Assembly (NCBI GenBank): GCA_028565715.1
Contig: JAOXYC010094446.1
Coordinates: 1-14,119, forward strand
Length of the DNA: 14,119 nt
Direction of reading: 5' to 3'
Source of the DNA: Phoronis pallida
Lineage: Eukaryota > Phoronida > Phoronidae
Both the position numbers and the translations under genes were made by a program. Shown one piece after another: positions 8,601 through 14,119 of this stretch (position 1 is the first letter of the stretch; each line of letters begins with the position of its first letter). Below the pieces are notes generated by a model. The model was not told where the DNA came from, did not search any database, and was given only the letters and a program-made list of their open reading frames with translations.

Positions 8601-11600
8601 GACATCACAGATATCATCAAAATGTCAAAAATAAATTTTTCACACATTTTTTTTTCACTAAAATTGTTTTTCTAGCACAATGATAGCACTGTCAGCCATC
8701 CTAGACATACATTCAAAAATGGTTGTCCTGTCCTTTAAGGCTAGTCTCCTGCTAACGTTGAATTGTAAACTTTGTTTTAGTATAGAATGGAAATTATCGA
8801 TTTTATAGACAACTGTCCGTTAATTTTTAAATTTTATTGAATAATATAAAACCAATAAACCCAAACACTTGACTACAACGACCTGCTCTTTCAGGGAAAA
8901 AGTCGAAACGTGTACGACCTTGTTTGAAAAAGAAAAAACTACATCCGTGGTGCACTTTTATAAAAACGGGTATTGAATGTATATCACTTGTTTCGGTTAA
9001 TGGTCCCAAAATACGGTTTTAACCAAATTTTTCCTCAAACCAATGAGCTATATTTAGCTCATTGCTCGAACCAAAATTCCTGGGTGTGGATATTATTGTT
9101 GTTGTTTAGACTTTCAAGGTGTGAGTGTGTAGAATCATCCGGGGTAGTTTGTAGCAGTATATCGTAGATAAGTTTAAGGTTGTAGTGTAGTTGATTGGAA
9201 TACAGTTAATGAGATTGTCCTGAATAAAACACCAGGGGGACTCAATTGAAAGTCTTCGAAAACTTGAAAGTTGATTTCAGCAGTATAGTCAAGTGTTTTC
9301 AAATCAAACGTGTTATGTAGTATGTTGAATTCTAAAGATTTCACCTGAAAACCCAATGCCAATTTTGAAGTCAAAATGAAGCATATTGTCCATTGACTTT
9401 CCGTGCGGTTATCTATTCTGACGGAGATTGGCCACTAGATATAAACCTGATAATTTTGCTTACAGATTGTTCAACGACTAAAATTAAAAAATATGTAATG
9501 AACCGGCGAGCGCGTATTGATCATATCAACACGTGTTTTCGATGTAAATTCAATTAGTTTTCAGTGATATATAGATCACAAATTGATCGTAATCTGTTAA
9601 GCTGATTTGAGTTCATATGGCTTAGAATAAGTGTAATGGTTTAGATGTACCAGTACATAAGTAAACGATCAACAAAATTGCTTCTTGAAAACCAAAACAT
9701 ACAAATGTCTGTTCTCGTCCTTAAAGTGGTGCTCCACGCCGATTGGCCATTTTTTGAAATTTTTCAAATATTTTTAGAGAAAAGTAAAATTTCAAAAATA
9801 TGAGACACATTTTTGTTCACCGGCTTGTTATCATAATCAATTTCAAATAATTTATGTGTCAATAAAGTATGCTGTTGTCAACTTGTTTTCTTTTGCATTT
9901 TATCACTTTTGAGTGGTGAAATTCAACGGAATATAAGTTGATAACAGTATACCCTATTGACACAGAAATCATTCGAAATTAATTGTTGCAAGCAAGTAAA
10001 CGAAAAGTGTCACAATTTTTGGAAATTTTACTTTTTTCTTAAAATGTGTCTGAAAAACATCAACAAAATGGCCAATCGGCGTAGAGCACCACTTTAATTC
10101 AGCAGCCTGCACTCTATATTTTCAGATAATGTACTCCAAACAAGCAGTCCTTTGTACAACCCGTCCTATCCCGGTAAGTTTTATAAAATGATGATCACAA
10201 TTGTGACTATTAGTTTGTTACAGGCTAAACATTTACTATGTTTAGTACTTTCGGTAAAAATATAATAAATATTTTTCTTTCTCACATGAAAAGCGTTGTT
10301 TCACGTGCAAGGTCTAGAGGCATAAGTACTAGACTCACAATCTGAAGGCCGTAGTGAACTTTGTAAAAATCCTCGCCAAAGGCTTGGATTTTTACAAAAT
10401 TTACTATTCCATTTGAGAAACACCATATCAATGACTTCTCGATAAAAAAAATCGCAGAGACAGTTAAATTAACAATTGAATTGAATACATTTTCTATGTT
10501 CTTGCCATATTCGGTTAAAGTAATTGATTTGCAACCATGAATACCATGAGTAATTTCCTGCACTTTCCCAATGAGTTCAAACTGAACAGCGTTTCATCTA
10601 GTAAGAAAGTACGCTTTCCGGTAAAGTGATTTTTAAAAAACTTATGAGCAAGTGTTTTAAATTTAAACCGTTTTTGACTTTAATGTGAATGAACGTGAAT
10701 GAGGGCACACTGAAAATGAACGTTAAAAATGTTTTTGCTTACGACATGATGTTTTCGGTAGTGTTACGACATTTCTTTTCTTATTAATTAGTAAATCAAT
10801 AAATAAAGAAAATATTTATTTTTTACAAAATTACAAATTATTTTCGACAGTTTCTTGTACAAAGTACGCATTACCCGACCAGTCAACGTATTGTGTCTTT
10901 CACGTGACGTCAGAGCTCACGTGGTACCAAGCCAAACAGTATTGTGAGACGAGAGGGGCGCGACTTGTCGTATTAGACTCTGTTTATAAAACCAAAGTTG
11001 TCATGGACGCTTTTCCAAGCGATAAGTAAGTTTGTATTGCAACCTTACTATGTTAGACGTATTAAACTGGTAGTAGATTTGCATCAAAGTAGTCGATTAA
11101 TTTTTGCCATCTTATTTTATAAAAAATCCACAACCCAAGATTAAGGAACGCATTGCATTATCTTTAAAAATGTAACTTTTGAAAAATACACCTGAATAAT
11201 ATCGTCCGTCTGACAAAAATGACATCTTTCTTATATTATTGAGTTCGAGAACTCTGCACTGTGTAGATCGAACAGATTTTTTGTTAACAGTAATGTAGCA
11301 TTTAAAGTCCAAATATTATGAATGGTCGTCCGCCATCTTGTTCAAGTTCATTGGTTGTCTCATTCCAACAGTCTCCAATAGCAGCGATACAACCTTCACA
11401 CTTATGATTCTCATGTTTATCAGAGAGCGATGGATTGGTCTGAAATACTACAGTCTTCCGAATGACAGTAAATACATGTGGGTGAGCAATGAAGAGTTAA
11501 ACTCAACAAAGTACAGTAACTGGGATAGCGGTGAGCCTAAGACACTAGACATTAACTGTGTGGGGACAACTGGTGGTGAGCAGGAGTGGAGGATGGTGGA

Positions 11601-13115
11601 TTGTACTACCAAATACAACGCATTTCTGTGCCAGAAATCAGGTTTAGTTTGCAAAGAGATTTTTCTAATAGTATCTTAAAATGGTTAAGAATTTGATGTC
11701 TTCCTCCGATGACGTCACAGTTTGGCTCTGTAGATGGGAAAACAGATAATTTCTGACGTGTTTGTTACTTTTTACATGGTGTCACCAAAGTCTTCACCAC
11801 TTATCATTCTTCACCATGAAAAGTTTAAAACAGCATTTAATAGGTTTTTAAATAAAAGTTCTTTGGTTCCTAGTCGGTTAATTTTACTCACTTTTAATTC
11901 TTTTGCCTTCTCGGTCAGACGTCTTTGTCAGAAATGGTGGATTCTGTTGGACTGCGAAGCCGTCTGACCGAGAAGGCGAAAGTATTAAAAATGATTAAAT
12001 TAACCGACTAGGAACCAAAGAACTTTTACTTCAAATATGAAACCAGTCGAATGAATCTATTTAGTGTAACATTTAATAGTATACAAATAAATGTATGCTT
12101 TTACTGGTAGAAAGGGATAAATTGACTTGTGAAAAGACAGAAAAATTCAGAACCCGACCGGTAATCGAAGCCGGGTCTCCTATTTACATGATAGTTGTGG
12201 TAGTCCACTACACCACCGGGGTCCTAGTAAATTCTGTGCTAATTTTAACGCTTCAAGCCAGTATAGTTTTACCCCACGAGTCGCGCTGTGATGCACCTTT
12301 TCACAAGAGGATTTGTTGTGCTGAAAGCAATTAGACCACGTTAGAGTCATATAAGAATACAAATAAATGTATGCTTTTACTGGCAGAAGGTGATAAATTG
12401 TGAAAAGACAGAATCATTCAGAACCCGAGCGGGAATCGAACCCGGGTCTCCTATTTACATGATAGTTGTGCTAGTCCACTACACCACCGGGGTTCTAGTA
12501 ATGTATGTGCTAATTTTAATAGTATCTTTGTTGTTTAAAACTGCTTAGTATCAATCAAACGTCAGAAACCATTTTCCTAAGACGAGTTTTCATCTTAAAG
12601 TTTAAGTCATGTGACTTTCTTTTTATAAAATTTCTAAGTGATGTTTAGTAATCATTTTATTTATAAACTGTCCCAAGGGTTTTTCATATGACGTTAAAAT
12701 ACAATATACATCGGGACATGGTTTTCAAAGTAGCTTAAAAAATCAAACGCTTCGTTTCAGTGACTATGAGTACGAGTACAAATCGACGGAAGAGAGAAGC
12801 CGTCAACGTCACTGTGGTGAGTTCTCCATTTGTTTGAAACAAACCATGTTTTCGAAAATTCACACTAAGGGGTGATATGCTATTTAGTAACCGATTGCAT
12901 TATAAAGATGAGCATAACATTCTCTTGCAAACAAGTCAGAAATAATCTGTTTTCCATCTACAGAGCCAAACTGTGACGTCATCGGAGGAAGATATCAAAC
13001 GGAAATATTGGCAGGAGTACGCTAAACTGGGGTCACGTGACCGGGTGTCATTGGGCCATCAGTTAGATGATTTCATAGTGGGATGTACCTGGAATGGTTA
13101 TCGCTGCAGTAAGGA
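5088..13115 (+). CDS. DEG/ENaC/ASIC-family channel with mucin-like stalk and two C-type lectin domains in the ectodomain (partial, 9 exons visible)
   Basis: Joined exons: 5088-5682, 6349-6816, 7394-7571, 7782-8008, 10126-10173, 10851-11025, 11424-11641, 12761-12816, 12964-13115. Phases at the joins are 1,1,2,1,1,2,1,0, then 2 at the open end. The 2,117 nt read through 705 codons without a stop. Order of parts by residue: cytosolic N-terminus 1-96 with HG at 81-82, TM1 about 97-117, channel strands to 198, Thr-rich stalk 199-354, lectin domain 1 about 355-489, linker to 505, lectin domain 2 about 506-636, linker with RRKR at 645-648, channel finger domain 655-705. DEG/ENaC subunits form trimeric Na+-selective channels of the plasma membrane. 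The rest of the ectodomain and TM2 lie beyond the window. Alternative: two interleaved genes; but the lectin exons have no signal peptide or start of their own, and all phases agree with one gene. Confidence 0.72.
5683..6348. other. intron 1
   Basis: About 670 bp, GT-AG. No coding exon was found in it. A CRE-like octamer TGACGTCA lies near 6098, and the minus-strand ORF at 5821-6117 has no recognisable domain. An AG at 6297-6298 after GATTTTC would be a good acceptor by sequence, but in phase 1 it gives a stop after four codons, so the acceptor at 6347-6348 was chosen. Confidence 0.6.
6349..6800. repeat. ACA/CAA-rich imperfect trinucleotide/minisatellite tract
   Basis: The tract repeats TCCAACAACGACA-like and ACAACAACA units with frequent substitutions. 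It lies inside the Thr-rich exon and preserves its reading frame, because the unit lengths are multiples of three. Confidence 0.85.
6349..6816 (+). CDS. channel exon 2: Thr/Pro-rich mucin-like stalk
   Basis: A 468-nt exon coding 156 residues made almost wholly of Thr with Val-Pro, Ala, Ser and Ile punctuation, in repeats such as VPTTTTVPTTST. Such Thr/Pro tracts are mucin-like O-glycosylation targets that form stiff extended stalks in extracellular proteins. The acceptor after TTTTTCTTTTTACAACAACAG gives phase 1 and the donor CTACCAG|GTGTGT also gives phase 1, matching exon 1 before and the first lectin exon after. The DNA is an ACA/CAA-type repeat (AACAACAACAG and variants), so length variation between individuals is likely. 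The repeat also makes long Val- or Leu-rich ORFs on the minus strand, which are artefacts. Confidence 0.78.
6817..7393. other. intron 2
   Basis: About 580 bp of AT-rich DNA between the mucin exon and the first lectin exon. No coding or structured element was seen. Confidence 0.6.
7394..7571 (+). CDS. channel exon 3: C-type lectin domain 1, N-terminal half
   Basis: Acceptor TATTTCTAG, phase 1 start, donor CAAGA|GTAAGT in phase 2. It encodes TCTQYTDSSTQKSMCLVF, then DFSWDMAETYC and GARLITVESPQMKNDFI. This is the standard start of a long-form C-type lectin domain: the extra N-terminal Cys pair, the A-x-x-Y/F-C helix 1, and the G-A-x-L-x-x-(I/V)-x-S strand. Confidence 0.88.
7782..8008 (+). CDS. 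channel exon 4: C-type lectin domain 1, C-terminal half
   Basis: Acceptor TTGATTCTAG, phase 2 start, donor CACAA|GTAAGT in phase 1. It encodes SWLMGLRYY (the W-I-G-L core strand), EFRWADGS, YTHWKSDEP, DLTC, LWKARDC and SFICE, completing the fold with six Cys in total. At the sugar/calcium site the usual EPN or QPD reads DEPV, and the W-N-D strand reads WKA. The Ca2+-dependent sugar site therefore looks degenerate. Binding of a protein or of a glycan without calcium is possible; the ligand is unknown. Confidence 0.9.
8207..8217 (-). repeat. tRNA B-box-like remnant beside foldback element 2
   Basis: The minus strand reads GGTTCAACTCC, which fits the RNA polymerase III B box GGTTCRANNCC. It lies 29 bp left of a TTAA insertion site. 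It may be the remnant of a tRNA-derived SINE, interrupted by the foldback element. No convincing A box or tRNA fold was found. Confidence 0.25.
8246..8738. mobile_element. TTAA-flanked foldback element 2 (MITE-like) in intron 4
   Basis: TTAA at 8246-8249 and 8735-8738 flank a 485-bp element whose ends are AGGACAGGACAACC and its exact complement GGTTGTCCTGTCCT. The two arms are complementary for about 215 bp each with scattered differences, around a central loop of some 50 bp near 8465-8517. There is no transposase. The TTAA duplication points to a piggyBac-type mobiliser. Confidence 0.88.
9041..9064. repeat. perfect 10-bp hairpin
   Basis: CAATGAGCTA, a TATT loop, then TAGCTCATTG. A compact perfect palindrome in intron 4, with no adjacent T run or other context that assigns a role. 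Confidence 0.7.
9721..10097. mobile_element. TTAA-flanked foldback element 3 (MITE-like), just upstream of the linker exon
   Basis: TTAA at 9721-9724 and 10094-10097 flank a 369-bp element with ends AGTGGTGCTC and GAGCACCACT. The terminal arms remain near-complementary further in (CCGATTGGCCATTTT / AAAATGGCCAATCGG), and inner segments pair more loosely (TTTATGTGTCAATA / TATTGACACAGAAA). Its right end is 28 bp before the linker-exon start at 10126, so the element supplies much of the upstream intron context of that acceptor. No transposase is present. Confidence 0.85.
10126..10173 (+). CDS. channel exon 5: 16-residue inter-lectin linker
   Basis: A 48-nt exon with acceptor CTATATTTTCAG and donor CCCG|GTAAGT, both phase 1. 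It reads NVLQTSSPLYNPSYP in the frame set by both lectin modules, a flexible Ser/Pro/Asn linker. It is too short for homology; the support is the strong splice sites, the exact 1-1 phase and its place between the two domains. It may be skipped without frame change. Confidence 0.6.
10174..10850. other. intron 5
   Basis: About 680 bp before the second lectin domain. Apart from the hairpin near 10360 nothing is recognised. The minus-strand ORF at 10282-10563 has no identifiable domain. Confidence 0.6.
10360..10398. repeat. 13-bp hairpin in intron 5
   Basis: TTTGTAAAAATCC at 10360-10372 pairs exactly with GGATTTTTACAAA at 10386-10398 around a 13-nt loop (TCGCCAAAGGCTT). Function unknown. Confidence 0.7.
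10851..11025 (+). CDS. channel exon 6: C-type lectin domain 2, N-terminal half
   Basis: Acceptor TTATTTTCGACAG, phase 1 start, donor GATAA|GTAAGT in phase 2, the same phases as exon 3. It encodes SCTKYALPDQSTYCVF, then TWYQAKQYC and GARLVVLDS, the long-form lectin start with the extra Cys pair, helix 1 and the G-A-R-L strand. The protein is clearly divergent from lectin domain 1, so the duplication is not recent. Confidence 0.87.
11026..11423. other. intron 6
   Basis: About 400 bp inside lectin domain 2. The plus-strand open frame from 11338 runs through the acceptor into exon 7, but its upstream part is intronic because it has no lectin homology. No other element was seen. Confidence 0.6.
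11424..11641 (+). CDS. channel exon 7: C-type lectin domain 2, C-terminal half
   Basis: Acceptor GTTTATCAG, phase 2 start. It encodes ERWIGLKYY (intact W-I-G-L), MWVSNEE, YSNWDSGEP, INC, EWRMVDC and AFLCQ, giving six Cys across the domain. The EPN position reads EPK and the W-N-D strand reads WRM, so calcium-dependent sugar binding again looks lost. NSTKY offers an N-glycosylation sequon. The donor TCAG|GTTTAG (phase 1) is the weakest in the gene. Reading through it reaches a TAA at 11677-11679 after 12 residues. Confidence 0.9.
11692..11764. repeat. inverted copy of the finger-exon splice acceptor region (left arm)
   Basis: This 73-nt stretch is the reverse complement of 12928-12999 with three mismatches and one gap, about 95% identity. 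The distant copy covers the last 36 nt of intron 8, its AG, and the first 36 nt of the finger-domain exon. The left arm begins 50 nt past the exon 7 donor. The two arms could pair in the pre-mRNA. Confidence 0.9.
11851..11856 (+). terminator. candidate intronic polyadenylation signal (AATAAA)
   Basis: AATAAA lies 172 nt past the TAA that is reached if the weak exon 7 donor is not used. It overlaps the left tip of the foldback element. Use is unproven. Confidence 0.3.
11853..12028. mobile_element. 176-bp foldback element with long arms
   Basis: Arms 11853-11921 and 11961-12028 are complementary over about 68 nt, with ends TAAAAGTTCTTTGG and CCAAAGAACTTTTA and inner ends GCCTTCTCGGTCAGACG / CGTCTGACCGAGAAGGC. 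A 39-nt loop separates them. TA at each tip could be a Tc1/mariner-type target duplication or simply part of the arms. No coding capacity. Confidence 0.75.
12081..12248 (-). repeat. tRNA-like repeat unit, copy 1 (SINE-like)
   Basis: Similar along its length to 12357-12519, sharing the AT-rich head ATACAAATAAATGTATGC, the tRNA-like centre and the tail GCTAATTTTAA. On the minus strand the tRNA-like part spans about 12150-12224. Its A box is present but its B box is damaged (GGCTTCGATTACC). Short plus-strand and minus-strand ORFs here are by-products. Confidence 0.65.
12357..12519 (-). repeat. tRNA-like repeat unit, copy 2 (SINE-like) with intact A and B boxes
   Basis: On the minus strand the tRNA-like part (12495 to 12421) has an A box TGGTGTAGTGGA (12486-12475) and an exact B box GGTTCGATTCC (12442-12432), followed downstream by TTTT (12406-12403). 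D-stem and T-arm can form. The anticodon loop reads CATGTAA with A in place of the conserved U33, the acceptor stem has a mismatch, and position 49-65 does not pair. It is therefore better called a tRNA-derived SINE or tRNA pseudogene than a working tRNA. Confidence 0.6.
12761..12816 (+). CDS. channel exon 8: short linker with furin-type site
   Basis: Acceptor CGCTTCGTTTCAG, phase 1 start, donor ACTGTG|GTGAGT in phase 0. It encodes TMSTSTNRRKREAVNVTV. RRKR (12784-12795) fits the furin motif R-x-(K/R)-R, with small/acidic EA after it, and NVT is a glycosylation sequon next to it. It joins lectin domain 2 to the resumed channel finger domain. In vertebrate ENaC alpha and gamma, furin cuts in the finger domain and raises channel activity; a similar control is inferred here. 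The 1-to-0 phase change is what returns the inserted modules to the channel frame. Confidence 0.65.
12928..12999. repeat. right arm of the inverted duplication, spanning the exon 9 acceptor
   Basis: Reverse-complement partner of 11692-11764. Since it contains functional splice and coding sequence, it is likely the source and the intron 7 copy the derived one. Confidence 0.9.
12964..13115 (+). CDS. channel exon 9: DEG/ENaC finger domain resumes
   Basis: Acceptor TTTTCCATCTACAG, phase 0 start, donor AAGGA|GTGAGT in phase 2. It encodes a charged helical stretch (SSEEDIKRKYWQEYAKLG) and then VSLGHQLDDFIVGCTWNGYRC. This matches the DEG/ENaC pattern (R/x)GH-x-(L/I)-x-D-(M/F)-(L/I)-x-x-C-x-(F/W)-x-G-x-x-C, which in ASIC1 follows the finger helices and leads to the knuckle/beta-ball Cys network. 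Finding it after the lectin exons, in matching phase, is the key evidence that the modules sit inside the channel. The exon continues past the window through later exons not visible here. Confidence 0.82.
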
Positions 13116-14119
13116 GTGAGTAGTAATTACTTATTTACTTAGGTCTCTTGGTGCCTAGGTGGAGCATAAGGCTTCAGTGAGTAGTGACTGATTGGACATT
13201 ATTTGTGAAGTTTGCCTTACGATGTGTTGGGAGTCTCTAGGAGTCACGTGATATCCAAGTCTCACACTGTGAAATAATTTCTCTCTTATAAAGAGTCTCA
13301 TCCATTTGCTGGTGGCCCAAGAATATTCTTAATAACGGCACTAGAAGGACTGACACTGCTAACTAGTTACTTTCACATTGCAATATTGTCTATTTTTTAT
13401 TCAAACTTTCAAAATTTTGAGTCAAAACTCGTGTCTTGCGAAAATCTGATGGTAGCACTTTGTTGCGCGGAGGACAGCATGTAGCAATAATCACACTCCG
13501 GTTATCAGCAAGAGCTAAAGTATGCGAGCTCGTGCGCTAGCAAATGGAGTCTCATCATGTTGAACGCTGCACCGGGTATTGGAATTGGCACCAACACTTG
13601 GCTACCTAATTGCAGTATTCGAGGAAACCTTGATTGTTTATAAGTTTGATTAAAAGCACAGCTGCATTACGTGTTAGAGATCTTATTCAATGTTTTTTCA
13701 TATCTTCGAAAAATGTATCGCATGTCAACTGGTAACTCACCCAAAAGTTCTCCGATCATGGTTGTTATAAATAAACAAACCAAAACACAAATCATCTTTT
13801 AAAATAAGTTATATATTCAGCAATCATCGGCGTATATTCGGAACACATCTTCCATTCTCAAGCCAGTAAATATAAAATCTGTAATCTACGCGGGGGCGGG
13901 GAGCGAGGTCACGTGTACACACTATTTACTAAACAATGCCATCTATCGGCAGTAATGGAAATAACTAAACCCCAAAGTAGAACATGAAGGATTCAGACAA
14001 TAATTCAGCAAAAGAGTTTCAGAATTCTAGAAACACCAGCCACTAACTGTGAGTTTATACTGGGTGATTCAAACTTAATTACCAATGCCTCCAAAATCTT
14101 CAATCTAATAGGGTCTTGC
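13116..14119. other. intron 9, open at the window edge
   Basis: One kilobase with no exon that fits phase 2. Candidate acceptors at 13820 and 14010 were read in phase and meet stops quickly. A less AT-rich patch at about 13440-13640 may be an old repeat, but no ends or coding remains were found. Confidence 0.55.

Larger units (their letters stand above)
8009..10125. other. intron 4 (between lectin domain 1 and the linker exon)
   Basis: About 2.1 kb. It holds two TTAA-flanked foldback elements (listed separately), the B-box remnant and a perfect small hairpin near 9041. The remaining DNA (8739-9720) shows no coding exon. The ORFs at 8973-9167 and 9174-9374 have no recognisable domain. Confidence 0.6.
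11642..12760. other. intron 7, rich in inverted and tRNA-like repeats
   Basis: About 1.1 kb. Contents in order: an inverted copy of the finger-exon acceptor (11692-11764), an AATAAA (11851-11856), a 176-bp foldback (11853-12028) and two tRNA-like repeat units (12081-12248, 12357-12519). The rest to 12760 shows nothing recognisable. Confidence 0.65.

Noticed and set aside
12421-12495. A functional tRNA gene on the minus strand.
   Set aside because: A replaces the invariant U33, the acceptor and T stems carry mismatches, and a second damaged copy lies nearby; a SINE or tRNA pseudogene is more likely.
13116-14119. Further channel exons (knuckle, palm, TM2) in the last kilobase.
   Set aside because: Acceptors at about 13820 and 14010 read in phase 2 to early stops and show none of the conserved Cys patterns.
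1-14119. CRISPR arrays, bacterial operons, Shine-Dalgarno sites or viral genes.
   Set aside because: No regularly spaced repeats or compact prokaryotic gene organisation was seen; gene structure is clearly intron-containing and metazoan.

Overview
This window is AT-rich animal DNA. Genes are split by GT-AG introns, introns carry foldback transposons and tRNA-derived SINE-like repeats, and the coding families (SAMD9-like, degenerin/ENaC channel, C-type lectin domains) are metazoan. SAMD9-like proteins together with mucin and lectin exon shuffling suggest a marine invertebrate such as a lophotrochozoan (brachiopod, mollusc or nemertean), but the sequence alone does not fix the phylum.

Layout. 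(1) Positions 1-1877, plus strand: the C-terminal part of a SAMD9/SAMD9L-like gene, cut by the window edge, with an in-frame TAA at 1257-1259 and an apparent frame change near 80-95. It is probably a pseudogene or a damaged paralogue. (2) 1878-4987: intergenic DNA with a weak antisense TGF-beta-like ORF (1931-2320), a possible last exon of the SAMD9-like gene (2532-2575) and a TTAA-flanked foldback element (3006-3347). (3) 4988-13115 and beyond the right edge, plus strand: one long gene for which nine coding exons can be placed by reading frame, splice sites and phase.

The long gene is the main result. Exon 1 (5088-5682) is the cytosolic N-terminus, HG gating motif, first transmembrane helix and first ectodomain strands of a DEG/ENaC/ASIC channel. 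The last visible exon (12964-13115) resumes the same channel family in the finger domain (GHQLDDFI-x3-C-x4-GYRC). Between them, in matching phase, lie a Thr/Pro-rich mucin-like exon (6349-6816), two long-form C-type lectin domains each on two exons (7394-7571 + 7782-8008; 10851-11025 + 11424-11641), a 16-residue linker exon (10126-10173) and a short exon with a furin-type RRKR site (12761-12816). The model reads through 705 codons without a stop. It describes a sodium-channel-family subunit with a mucin stalk and two lectin domains inserted in the finger domain, followed by a protease site much like those that activate vertebrate ENaC. TM2 and the rest of the ectodomain lie beyond the window.

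The inserted exons are all phase 1-1 as modules, so leaving them out would restore an ordinary channel reading frame. Two sequence features suggest how channel-less lectin isoforms could also arise. One is a weak splice donor followed by an intronic stop and an AATAAA. The other is a ~72-bp inverted copy of the finger-exon splice acceptor sitting in the upstream intron. The introns also hold two more TTAA-flanked foldback elements, a smaller foldback with possible TA duplication, and two copies of a tRNA-like repeat.
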